From an uncultured Collinsella sp. (GTDB lineage: Bacteria; Actinomycetota; Coriobacteriia; Coriobacteriales; Coriobacteriaceae), in assembly GCA_900553935.1 (NCBI GenBank), contig USFK01000084.1, forward strand, positions 1-6,364: DNA of 6,364 nucleotides, given 5' to 3'. The notes under the pieces were generated by a model that was not told the origin of the DNA, did not search any database, and worked only from the letters and a program-made list of their open reading frames with translations. This document shows, piece by piece, positions 1 through 6,008 of this stretch (its first letter is position 1; each line of letters begins with the position of its first letter). Both the position numbers and the translations under genes were made by a program.

Positions 1-802
1 TTACAAACCCCACGATAGCCAAATGGCTGCCCGAGACTGCGATAAGATGCGCCGTTCCCGTCACCGAAAACCAGTCGCCCGCCGGCTGGGCGCGCAGCTC
101 GGCCGAACGACCGCAGACGACACCGGCTATGAGCGCACGCGCCGGGTCGGTCGCAGGCGCGATGGACGCAAGCAGCCCATTTCGCAGCCGAAGCAGCGGC
201 CTCGGAGAACCCTCATCGACCGACACAATCCGAACGGCTTTGACCTTACGCACCTCGCCTCGGAGCACACGCGATCGTCCATACGCATCGTTCTCAAAAC
301 GTGAAACGCGACCGATAACACGCACGTGCGCCCCGACCTTGAGCTCACGATCACACGATAGGCGAACCGTTGCCAAGTTCTTACCGTCCGAGCGTGCCCC
401 GCAGGTATAGGAATACACGTCGTCGTTTATGGATGGATCGCCCTGCACGACAAACTCGAGGCCGCTTGCCGCTCGACCGTCGAGTGCCTTCGAGGCGCTG
501 AGCACACCCACAGCCCACCACGCCGAGACGACCGCTCCCGCCACGAGACCGGCGGACGCGGCATACAGCCACCGCTTCAAAGGGGCAAGCCGCGCACAAG
601 AGTGAGCCAGCACAACGAAAACCGCTGCCGCAACGGGAATGGCCCATAGCGGCCCGACCGCCGTCGCCCGCTCCCTCAGCAGCGCATCAGCGGCTATGCT
701 GAGCACCAAGGCGCAGCTCACGCACATGCCGGCACACAGGGCCATCGTCCACGGAATCAGGGGTCGCGGAGGCATCACGTGCTCGCGCTCGGTCGCGCTC
801 AT
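1..802 (-). CDS. comEC: ComEC/Rec2 family DNA-uptake channel, N-terminal part (3' end outside window)
   Basis: Inner-membrane channel that carries single-stranded DNA into the cytoplasm during natural transformation. I read 267 codons in one open frame from ATG at 802 to the left edge, without a stop. Residues about 16-42, 50-72 and 75-101 are hydrophobic and look like three membrane helices. Residues about 103-200 form a soluble beta-rich stretch, as in the OB-like domain of ComEC. The start of the core competence domain follows, with the family signature GTAHLIAVSGSHLAIVGF at about 249-266. Full-length ComEC is usually 700-800 residues, so roughly two thirds lies outside. The start codon overlaps the comEA stop as ATGA, and no strong ribosome binding site precedes it, which suggests translational coupling. 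Family assignment is strong from the signature plus the comEA neighbour; whether the whole gene is intact cannot be seen here. Confidence 0.93.
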   Translation of the reverse strand, partial: MSATEREHVMPPRPLIPWTMALCAGMCVSCALVLSIAADALLRERATAVGPLWAIPVAAAVFVVLAHSCARLAPLKRWLYAASAGLVAGAVVSAWWAVGVLSASKALDGRAASGLEFVVQGDPSINDDVYSYTCGARSDGKNLATVRLSCDRELKVGAHVRVIGRVSRFENDAYGRSRVLRGEVRKVKAVRIVSVDEGSPRPLLRLRNGLLASIAPATDPARALIAGVVCGRSAELRAQPAGDWFSVTGTAHLIAVSGSHLAIVGFV

Positions 803-1512
803 ACGCAGATGCAATCTTTGATTTTGGCAAGCTTCTTCTCGCCGATTCCCGACACACGCATCAGATCGTCAACCGAGGCGAAAGCACCGTTCTTTGTCCG
901 CTCATCGATAATCGACTGGGCCATAGAGGGGCCGATGCCCGAAAGCGTCTGCAGCTCTTCTGCGCTTGCCGTATTGATGTTTACTAGGCCTGTTGCGCCA
1001 CTAACGCCCGACGATGCGGAAGTCCCACCATCAACACCGGCTTCCGCAATGGACGCCTGCTGCTCCCCTACCGTTGGAACGTGAATTTTTTGTCCATCAG
1101 TGACCTTGGATGCACGATTAAGCCCCGTAACGTCTGCTTCGGGCGCCAGCCCGCCGGCGGCATCAATCGCCTGAGCCACCCGCGCCCCGTCTTTGAGGCG
1201 ATATACACCGGGTGACACCACGGCGCCATCAACATCGACATAGACCTCTGCCGCGGCAGACGCCTTAGGCGAAGAGCCTTCGGATGTCTTTCCGCTCGAA
1301 GCATCGCCGGATCCCGGCTCCACTAACGTGCCCGAACCATCAGTGCGCTCAAACGACACACCGCCGGCACCGCCGCCAAGGTTCGCCATCGCCAGCCCAC
1401 TCGCCATCGCAATGACGACCAGTATCGCCATCACCACTGCCTTATGACCGAGCAGTTTGCCCGCCCAGCGGTCCATCTTTTTGACTCGTTCGTGTTGTTC
1501 GCGCTGCGCCAT
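799..1512 (-). CDS. comEA: ComEA-type DNA receptor with SLBB and helix-hairpin-helix domains
   Basis: Membrane-anchored double-stranded DNA receptor that hands incoming DNA to ComEC. The 237-residue protein has a short charged cytoplasmic N-terminus, one membrane helix at about 25-45, and a low-complexity Gly/Ser/Ala linker to about 88. An SLBB domain follows at about 89-146, beginning VYVDVDGAVVSPGVY, then a second Ser/Gly linker. A C-terminal pair of helix-hairpin-helix motifs spans about 175-233, with VNINTASAEELQTLSGIG and the second GIG at 222-224. This is the standard ComEA order. The frame stays open upstream to 1590, but ATG at 1512 is chosen because GGGAGG lies 7 nt before it and the extra upstream residues look non-native. 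The last residues read KIKDCICV, where many ComEA proteins have a Tyr and Thr, so two cysteines sit at the extreme C-terminus. The stop overlaps the comEC start by 4 nt. Confidence 0.94.
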   Translation of the reverse strand: MAQREQHERVKKMDRWAGKLLGHKAVVMAILVVIAMASGLAMANLGGGAGGVSFERTDGSGTLVEPGSGDASSGKTSEGSSPKASAAAEVYVDVDGAVVSPGVYRLKDGARVAQAIDAAGGLAPEADVTGLNRASKVTDGQKIHVPTVGEQQASIAEAGVDGGTSASSGVSGATGLVNINTASAEELQTLSGIGPSMAQSIIDERTKNGAFASVDDLMRVSGIGEKKLAKIKDCICV

Positions 1513-1519
1513 AGCAAAA

Positions 1520-1525
1520 CCTCCC
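1520..1525 (-). promoter_or_regulatory. Ribosome binding site of comEA
   Basis: The minus strand reads GGGAGG here, then a 7-nt spacer (TTTTGCT) and ATG at 1512. This near-perfect Shine-Dalgarno site decides the comEA start against the in-frame upstream candidates at 1533 and 1590. Confidence 0.85.
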
Positions 1526-1569
1526 AACACCATCGTGTCAGGAAAGGAGCTCCACAACAGCCAAGCCCC

Positions 1570-1601
1570 AAAACCGGTTTTTGCGGTCAAACCAAAAACC
1601 G
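1570..1601. repeat. Overlapping palindrome and inverted repeat in the comEA leader
   Basis: Two overlapping symmetric elements lie 58-89 nt before the comEA start. AAAACCGGTTTT at 1570-1581 is a perfect 12-bp palindrome. CGGTTTTTG at 1575-1583 pairs perfectly with CAAAAACCG at 1593-1601 around a 9-nt loop. A further copy of the theme, ACCAAAACC, follows at 1602-1610, so variants of CAAAACC occur several times within 45 bp. No T-run follows the hairpin in the minus direction, so it does not look like a terminator. It could be an operator for a competence regulator or a leader RNA structure. This is inference; I do not recognise a known binding site. The rest of 1513-1682 shows no confident -35/-10 pair. 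Confidence 0.5.
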
Positions 1602-1682
1602 ACCAAAACCTTGCACAAATCTGTCCATTTATTCAGGCACACGTCAGCAAATGAACGCTTAGCCGAAAAATGCCCAGATAGC

Positions 1683-1715
1683 AAAAGACCGACGATGCAG
1701 GCGCATCGTCGGTCT
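1683..1715 (-). terminator. Rho-independent terminator after thiI
   Basis: A perfect 13-bp stem (AGACCGACGATGC at 1686-1698 with its complement at 1703-1715) closes a 4-nt loop at 1699-1702. In the minus direction it begins 10 nt after the thiI stop codon and runs into TTTT (1686-1683, the first T being part of the stem). The T-run is short but the stem is strong and unbroken. It separates the mihF-gmk-rpoZ-thiI unit from comEA. The plus-strand side lacks a T-run, so it is read as acting on minus-strand transcripts. Confidence 0.78.
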
Positions 1716-1725
1716 ATGCACAAAT

Positions 1726-2970
1726 TTACTCGTAATCTTGGTAAATCTCACGCGGAGCAAGCTCCGAATGTTTGCGTTTTAAGGTCTTAGGGGCCTTATA
1801 CGTGTTGCTCTCGAAGTCGATGTACTCGGTCTGCTTGAGCAGGCGCTCGATCATCTCCTCATGATCGAACAACTCCCAGGCCTCATGCACGGCATCGAGT
1901 TTAGCGTGCGTCTCGGGTCGGCGCGGCATAAACAGCGTGCAGCAGTCGGGAGCGGCCTCAGTCGAGATATCGAACGTACCGATCTCCTCAGCACGCGCGA
2001 TGATCTCCTGCTTGTCCGAACCGATGAGAGGACGGAACACGGGGATCTTCACGGCCTCGTTGACGGCCATGATGTTCTCAAGCGTTTGGGAGGCAACCTG
2101 CCCAAGCGATTCGCCCGTAACGATGGCCTTGGCGCCCTCGATGTGCGCAATGCGCTCGGCAACCGAATACATAATGCGACGATACATGATCACACGCAGG
2201 TTGCTGGGGCAGGTGACCGAAATCTCACGCTGGCAGTCGCCAAACGGCACCACGTACAGGCGGCCGATCTGGACACCCGGCTCAAGCGCACGGATGATAT
2301 CCTGCACCAAATACTCACTCGTATCGGGCGTCTGCGGACGACCGGAGAAATGTACCGGCACGCAAACCGCGCCGCGGCGCGCGAGCATCCAGGTCGCCAC
2401 CGGAGAATCGATACCCGAGGACAGCAGCGTCACGACCTTGCCGGCAGAACCCACCGGCAGACCGCCCACGCCGCGCTCGGAGCGTGCGTACACGTAAACG
2501 CTACCCTGGACCACCAGTACGTGCACCATTGCATCGGGGTCGTGCATTTGAACCTTTTTATCGGGGAAGGCCTCACACAGTACCTCGCCCACCTGACGAT
2601 TGATATCGATCGAGGTGAGCTCATAGTCAGTATTGGAGCGCTTGGCGTGCACCTTAAACGAATCGAAGGAACCAAACTCGCGCAGCGCCTTCACGGCGGC
2701 GGCGCAGTACTCCTGCGGGTCGCGGTTGGTGTGATACGCCAAAGACACACGGGCAACGCCGGGAACGGTGCGAATGACACGCGCCGCCTCGTCGGCCTGA
2801 TGTTCGTTAAAGGTCACGAGGATATAACCGGAAATTCGAGACACGGCGTTCACGGAAAAGGCGGCCAAGGCCGCCTTGATGTTATCCATGAGGATATGCT
2901 CAAAATGTGCGCGGTTCTTGCCCTTCAGTCCAACCTCGTGATAGTGGACCAGGCAGACGCGAGCCGCCAT
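1726..2970 (-). CDS. thiI: tRNA 4-thiouridine synthetase ThiI (form without rhodanese domain)
   Basis: Adenylates U8 of tRNA with ATP and replaces its oxygen by sulfur to give 4-thiouridine; in some bacteria it also supplies sulfur for the thiamine thiazole. The protein has 414 residues. The N-terminal ferredoxin-like region and THUMP RNA-binding domain cover about 1-165. The PP-loop ATP pyrophosphatase domain follows, with its signature LLSSGIDSPVA at 182-192 and the conserved GESLGQVASQT at 286-296. The motif PDCCTLFMPRRPETHA at 341-356 carries the conserved cysteine region (C343, C344). There is no C-terminal rhodanese domain as in the 482-residue E. coli enzyme, so this is the shorter Bacillus-like form. 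That form is expected to take sulfur from a dedicated cysteine desulfurase, not visible here. ATG at 2970 directly abuts the rpoZ stop (TAAATG) and lacks a strong ribosome binding site, suggesting coupling. The assigned thiI symbol reflects family; a thiamine role is not shown. Confidence 0.95.
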   Translation of the reverse strand: MAARVCLVHYHEVGLKGKNRAHFEHILMDNIKAALAAFSVNAVSRISGYILVTFNEHQADEAARVIRTVPGVARVSLAYHTNRDPQEYCAAAVKALREFGSFDSFKVHAKRSNTDYELTSIDINRQVGEVLCEAFPDKKVQMHDPDAMVHVLVVQGSVYVYARSERGVGGLPVGSAGKVVTLLSSGIDSPVATWMLARRGAVCVPVHFSGRPQTPDTSEYLVQDIIRALEPGVQIGRLYVVPFGDCQREISVTCPSNLRVIMYRRIMYSVAERIAHIEGAKAIVTGESLGQVASQTLENIMAVNEAVKIPVFRPLIGSDKQEIIARAEEIGTFDISTEAAPDCCTLFMPRRPETHAKLDAVHEAWELFDHEEMIERLLKQTEYIDFESNTYKAPKTLKRKHSELAPREIYQDYE

Positions 2971-3252
2971 TTAGGCTTCAGCAACCTTGTGGCCGAGCGC
3001 CTTCTCGTAACGGGCCTCGTCGTAAGAGATGTCACCGTCGACAATCTCGTCCATAGCCATCGAGATGGTATCGGCACCGGAAAGCCCGATGGTGATGTCA
3101 TCGACATCCTGGACGGCAAGCACGCGGTTGTGCTGGCCACGCAGCATGCTATTGATGTCGCAGGCGCGCTTGGAGGCAAGCGAAGCGAGCAGGAAGCGGT
3201 TGTGATCGGTCTTCTCCAGAAGATCGTCAATGCAAGGCTTTACAACGGACAC
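2971..3252 (-). CDS. rpoZ: DNA-directed RNA polymerase omega subunit
   Basis: Small subunit that helps fold and hold the beta-prime subunit in RNA polymerase. The 93-residue protein opens with the omega signature KPCIDDLLEKTDHNRF at 5-20 and continues with ASKRACDIN at 26-34, matching the conserved KRA helix. Near the C-terminus, DTISMAMDEIVDGDISY at 61-77 matches the usual conserved segment before the tail. The stretch about 35-60 between these blocks is longer than in proteobacterial omega. The start is GTG at 3252, 5 nt after the gmk stop. AAAGGA and GAGG lie 5-15 nt upstream within the end of gmk and could serve as the ribosome binding site. The gmk-rpoZ pairing is a common bacterial arrangement and supports both calls. 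Confidence 0.93.
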   Translation of the reverse strand: MSVVKPCIDDLLEKTDHNRFLLASLASKRACDINSMLRGQHNRVLAVQDVDDITIGLSGADTISMAMDEIVDGDISYDEARYEKALGHKVAEA

Positions 3253-3257
3253 GGACC

Positions 3258-3827
3258 TCAGATCCTTTCATGCATATCGAGAACGCGAACGAGCTCATCG
3301 GTCGCGCGGTCGAGATCGTCATTCACCACGACGTCGTCGTAGCGGTCGGCTAGGGCAAGCTCATCGGCGGCGTTTGCCATACGCAGCTCAATCGTCTCGG
3401 GCGTCTCGGTACCGCGACCGACCAGACGCTCGCGGAGTACCTCAAGCGAAGGCGGCTTGATAAAGATCAGCACGGCCTCGGGGAAACGCTCCTTCACCTG
3501 CAGGGCGCCCTGGACATCGATCTCCAAAATCAGAGACGAGCCCGAGGCGAGCTTGGATGTGACCTCGCTCACCAACGTGCCGTAGCAGTTACCGTGGACC
3601 TCGGCCCACTCAACAAACTCACCGTTTGCCACGCGGCGGTCGAACTCCTCGCGCGTCAGAAAAAAGTAGTTGACGCCGTCGACTTCACCTTTGCGTGGTG
3701 CTCGCGTGGTAGCCGAAACCGTCAGACCCAGGTTCGAGCGGCGCTCGCGCACACGAGTGACGAGCGTACCCTTGCCTGCGCCTGACGGTCCAGAAATCAC
3801 AAAGAGCTTGGAATCCTGAGCGCTCAC
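3258..3827 (-). CDS. gmk: Guanylate kinase
   Basis: Cytosolic enzyme that phosphorylates GMP (and dGMP) to GDP with ATP, feeding GTP, dGTP and second-messenger pools. The protein has 189 residues, slightly under the usual 190-210. The P-loop is GPSGAGKGT at 13-21. The GMP-binding segment SATTRAPRKGEVDGVNYFF covers 38-56, and the conserved VEWAEVHGNCYGT covers 72-84. The Walker B-like LEIDVQGA is at 101-108. The mobile lid RGTETPETIELR at 138-149 has its two arginines. All expected active-site blocks are present, so it should be functional. The start is GTG at 3827, immediately after the mihF stop (TAAGTG), with no clear Shine-Dalgarno site, so it is probably translated by coupling to mihF. 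The next gene, rpoZ, starts 5 nt after its TGA stop. Confidence 0.96.
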   Translation of the reverse strand: MSAQDSKLFVISGPSGAGKGTLVTRVRERRSNLGLTVSATTRAPRKGEVDGVNYFFLTREEFDRRVANGEFVEWAEVHGNCYGTLVSEVTSKLASGSSLILEIDVQGALQVKERFPEAVLIFIKPPSLEVLRERLVGRGTETPETIELRMANAADELALADRYDDVVVNDDLDRATDELVRVLDMHERI

Positions 3828-4136
3828 TTATTTGGTCAGCTGCTCGAGGAGCTGCTCGCGCTGACGGACGCCGAGGCCCTGGACGCGACGAGTAGCGGAG
3901 ATACCGAGCTCCTCCATGATCTTGGCGGCCTTGGCCTTGCCATAACCGGGGAGAGACTCGATGAGGGTGGAAACCTTCATGCGGGAAGCGATGGGGTCAT
4001 CGGAGTTGAGCACGGACTCGAGGGACTTCTCGCCCTTCTTGATCTGCTCGCGAAGCTCAGCGCGGGCGTGACGTGCGGCGGCAGCCTTCTCAAGAGCCTG
4101 CTTGCGCTGCTCGTCGGTAAGCTGAGGGAGTGCCAT
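3828..4136 (-). CDS. mihF: Actinobacterial-type integration host factor (mIHF)
   Basis: Nucleoid-associated DNA-binding protein of the actinobacterial mIHF family, unrelated in fold to proteobacterial IHF/HU; it shapes DNA and helps phage integration in mycobacteria. The protein has 102 residues. Residues about 5-45 are a charged helical arm rich in Ala, Arg, Lys and Glu. The helix-two-turn-helix DNA-binding core covers about 52-100, with SLPGYGKAKAAKIMEELGI at 61-79 and the family signature RRVQGLGVRQREQLLEQ at 83-99. ATG at 4136 is chosen because GGAGGT lies 4 nt upstream; the longer frame would begin at TTG 4148 and consume that ribosome binding site. It is the first gene of a unit with gmk, rpoZ and thiI, with a candidate promoter at 4225-4253. 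The mihF-gmk-rpoZ order is common in Actinomycetota. Confidence 0.93.
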   Translation of the reverse strand: MALPQLTDEQRKQALEKAAAARHARAELREQIKKGEKSLESVLNSDDPIASRMKVSTLIESLPGYGKAKAAKIMEELGISATRRVQGLGVRQREQLLEQLTK

Positions 4137-4140
4137 TCGT

Positions 4141-4146
4141 ACCTCC
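4141..4146 (-). promoter_or_regulatory. Ribosome binding site of mihF
   Basis: The minus strand reads GGAGGT, then ACGA and ATG at 4136. The site fixes the mihF start and rules out the TTG at 4148, which lies just upstream of it. Confidence 0.85.
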
Positions 4147-4177
4147 AAATAGTTGGGTTATATCTGATTCAATAATT

Positions 4178-4209
4178 GGCATTTTAGCACGTAGAACGTA
4201 CAAAATGCC
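4178..4209. repeat. Inverted repeat in the presumed mihF leader
   Basis: GGCATTTT at 4178-4185 pairs perfectly with AAAATGCC at 4202-4209. Inside, ACGT at 4189-4192 can pair with ACGT at 4196-4199 across a 3-nt loop, giving a longer interrupted hairpin. It lies 41 nt before the mihF ribosome binding site region's upstream edge or less, and downstream of the candidate promoter, so it would be in the 5' leader. No T-run follows, so it is not a typical terminator. It could be an operator or a leader RNA structure; which one cannot be told from one sequence. Confidence 0.5.
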
Positions 4210-4224
4210 TAATCGCGGATCCAT

Positions 4225-4253
4225 AGGTTAGACGATACCCGCAAAAAGTGCAA
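4225..4253 (-). promoter_or_regulatory. Candidate sigma-70-type promoter of mihF-gmk-rpoZ-thiI
   Basis: On the minus strand TTGCAC (4253-4248) is followed by a 17-nt spacer and TAACCT (4230-4225). The spacing is ideal and the -10 fits TAnnnT, but the -35 matches only its TTG half, so the call is moderate. A start near 4218 would give a leader of about 80 nt that contains the inverted repeat at 4178-4209. TATATT at 4257-4252 is another possible -10, but no -35 at the right distance supports it. Confidence 0.42.
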
Positions 4254-4272
4254 TATACTGCGCCCAAAGTTA

Positions 4273-4330
4273 AGCCCCTGACCTGCGATTCCACACAAAG
4301 GATGGGAAAGTTTACGCAGGCACAGGGGCT
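4273..4330 (-). terminator. Long imperfect hairpin after pyrF, probable terminator of the pyrimidine unit
   Basis: AGCCCCTG at 4273-4280 pairs with CAGGGGCT at 4323-4330. After a small internal loop (1 against 2 nt), CCTGCG at 4282-4287 pairs with CGCAGG at 4315-4320. The 27-nt terminal loop can form a further short TTCC/GGAA stem. The element lies 45 nt past the pyrF stop. In the minus direction it is followed only by TAACTTT, and in the plus direction by ATTTTGTG, so neither side has a strong T-run. The position favours a terminator, but the large structured loop is unusual for one; it could instead be a structured RNA element. The rest of 4331-4375 shows nothing I recognise. Confidence 0.5.
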
Positions 4331-4375
4331 ATTTTGTGCTAATGAGACCCAAAAGTGGTGACTTAGGGGAATCTT

Positions 4376-5092
4376 TTACGCGACGTTTTCGACCAGCTCG
4401 GCGACGATGGCGTCAAAGGCGGCAACCGGATCGTCGGCACCGGTGATGGGACGGCCCACCACAATGTGGCTTGCGCCACGCTCGATAGCCTGGGAAGGCG
4501 TCGCCACGCGGGACTGGTCACCAAGGGCGGCACCCACCGGACGCACACCCGGAGTCACGATCAGGGCATCAGGACCCAGCAGCTCACGCATGTCGTGAGC
4601 CTCCATCGGCGAGCACACGATGCCGTCGATGCCGTTGGTCTGGGCAAGCTTTGCCAGACGGGCGGCTTCCTCGGCAACGGGCGACTCGACGCCGATCTCG
4701 GCCAGCGCATCCTGATTCATGCTCGTGAGCACGGTGATAGCGACGAGTTTGGCGCGGTCCTCACGCGCCTCCTCGGCACCCTCGCGGCAGGCAGCGAGCA
4801 TAGCACCCGAGCCCAGGCCGTGGACCGAAAGCAGGTCGGCACCGGCAAGCGAGGCCGAGCGGGCAGCGCCGCGCACCTGATGCGGAATGTCATGGAACTT
4901 AAGGTCGAGGAAGACCTTAAAGCCAAGGTCCTTAAAGGTCTTGACGATCTGGGGACCCTCAGCGTAATAGAGCGTCATGCCGACCTTGAGCCAGGCGGCA
5001 TGGCCCGAAAGCTCGTGGGCGAGCTCGAGCGCACGCTTACGGTCGCAGTCGAGGGCGACGATAACACGGTCGCGGGCATCGGTCTCTAGCAT
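4376..5092 (-). CDS. pyrF: Orotidine 5'-phosphate decarboxylase
   Basis: Last step of de novo UMP synthesis: decarboxylates orotidine monophosphate to UMP in the cytosol. The protein has 238 residues, the usual length of the short bacterial form. IVALDCD at 11-17 holds the first substrate-binding aspartate. The catalytic block DLKFHDIPHQV at 63-73 carries the Asp-Lys-Asp set (D63, K65, D68). VTPGVRP at 179-185, GDQSR at 191-195 and VVGRPI at 211-216 form the phosphate-binding end, with R214 in the expected place. All key residues are present. ATG at 5092 lies inside the end of pyrD, a 7-nt overlap (ATGCTAG) in a different frame, which argues for translational coupling. It is the last gene of the pyrK-pyrD-pyrF unit, followed by a hairpin at 4273-4330. 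Confidence 0.97.
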   Translation of the reverse strand: MLETDARDRVIVALDCDRKRALELAHELSGHAAWLKVGMTLYYAEGPQIVKTFKDLGFKVFLDLKFHDIPHQVRGAARSASLAGADLLSVHGLGSGAMLAACREGAEEAREDRAKLVAITVLTSMNQDALAEIGVESPVAEEAARLAKLAQTNGIDGIVCSPMEAHDMRELLGPDALIVTPGVRPVGAALGDQSRVATPSQAIERGASHIVVGRPITGADDPVAAFDAIVAELVENVA

Positions 5093-5994
5093 TCGAAAGC
5101 ACCCACCAGCTCGTTGATGTCCTTTACGCCCTGGGACTCGGCCCAGGCCTCGAGCTCATGCGCGATCTTAAGCGAAGCACACGGATCGACGAAGCTGGCC
5201 ATGCCGACCGACACGCAGGTGGCGCCGGCCAGGATAAACTCAGCCGCATCCTCGCCGGTCATGACACCGCCGACACCGTTGATGGGGATATCGACGGCCT
5301 GAGCGACCTCCCAGACCATGCGAACGGCGATGTGGTGGCACAGCGGGCCCGAAAGGCCGCCCTTGGGCTTGGCAACACGGGACTTGCGGGTGTGCACGTC
5401 AATGGCCATGCCCTGGATGGAATTGATGACCGAAAGGCCGTCGGCGCCGGCGGCCTCGAGAGCCTTGGCAATCTCGGCGACATTAACCGGAGCCATCTTT
5501 ACGAACAGCGGCTTATCGGTCACCTTGCGGCAGGCAGCCATAACGGAAGAGGCGCCCTCGGGCGTGGAGCCCATGGCGGCACCGCCGGCGGCGATATTAG
5601 GGCAGCTCACGTTGATCTCGTACCCGGCAGCCCAGGGGCACAGCTCGACATACATCTCGAGCGCGCGGACAAACTCGTCAACGGAGTGGCCGGCAACCTG
5701 ACAGATGACCTGGCAGCCGTCCTTGGACAGCTGTTCGAGCCACGGGCCGGACTCACGGGCAAAGGCAGCCACGCCAGGGTTCTGAAGGCCCACGGAGTTG
5801 ATCATGCCGCCCGGGATCTCGGCCATGCGGGGCGCGGGGTTGCCGGGCCAGGGCTCGGCAGCGCAGCCCTTGGTGGTGATGGCACCCAGCTGGGAGACAT
5901 CAAAGAAGTTCTGGAACTGCCAACCGTAGCCAAAGGTACCGGCTGCGGTGTTGATGGGGTTCTGCATCTTGACGCCGCCGAAATCGACGGCCAT
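5086..5994 (-). CDS. pyrD: Dihydroorotate dehydrogenase, class 1B catalytic subunit
   Basis: FMN enzyme that oxidises dihydroorotate to orotate; in class 1B it passes electrons through PyrK (FAD, 2Fe-2S) to NAD+, which suits an anaerobe. From ATG at 5994 it has 302 residues, the usual length. FMN and substrate blocks are AAGTFGYG at 17-24, TTKG at 40-43, and INSVGLQNPG at 65-74. The motif EINVSCPNI at 126-134 carries the catalytic-base cysteine C130 or C131 expected of class 1 (class 2 uses Ser). FVKMAP at 164-169, GLSGP at 213-217 and INGVGGVMTGEDA at 238-250 complete the barrel. The frame is open upstream to 6300, but that part lies antiphase over pyrK and is Arg-rich nonsense. GTG at 6000 and GTG at 6009 (one base shared with the pyrK stop) are alternative starts, adding 2 or 5 residues. 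No clear ribosome binding site separates them. Confidence 0.96.
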   Translation of the reverse strand: MAVDFGGVKMQNPINTAAGTFGYGWQFQNFFDVSQLGAITTKGCAAEPWPGNPAPRMAEIPGGMINSVGLQNPGVAAFARESGPWLEQLSKDGCQVICQVAGHSVDEFVRALEMYVELCPWAAGYEINVSCPNIAAGGAAMGSTPEGASSVMAACRKVTDKPLFVKMAPVNVAEIAKALEAAGADGLSVINSIQGMAIDVHTRKSRVAKPKGGLSGPLCHHIAVRMVWEVAQAVDIPINGVGGVMTGEDAAEFILAGATCVSVGMASFVDPCASLKIAHELEAWAESQGVKDINELVGAFEC

Positions 5995-6008
5995 GTTCAC
6001 GGTACCCA

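Noticed and set aside
127..647. Two minus-strand frames (127-354 and 381-647) inside comEC
   Set aside because: They are out of frame with the continuous comEC reading frame 802-1, which carries the family signature.
1513..1590. N-terminal extension of comEA to 1590
   Set aside because: The strong GGGAGG site 7 nt before ATG 1512 decides the start, and the extension would cover that site and the palindromes.
1861..3342. 493-codon open frame on the plus strand
   Set aside because: It lies antisense to thiI, rpoZ and part of gmk, all clearly conserved. Its product is His/Arg/Gly-rich without a recognisable domain, as expected for a shadow frame in GC-biased codons.
4137..4148. mihF start at TTG 4148
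   Set aside because: It would translate through the ribosome binding site GGAGGT; ATG 4136 gives the usual mIHF N-terminus.
4273..4330. Known riboswitch class between pyrF and mihF
   Set aside because: I compared it by eye with the tetrahydrofolate, preQ1, fluoride, ZTP and guanidine patterns and saw no match; no riboswitch is claimed.
4466..5089. 207-codon plus-strand frame opposite pyrF
   Set aside because: Shadow of pyrF, with no domain signature and full overlap with a conserved gene.
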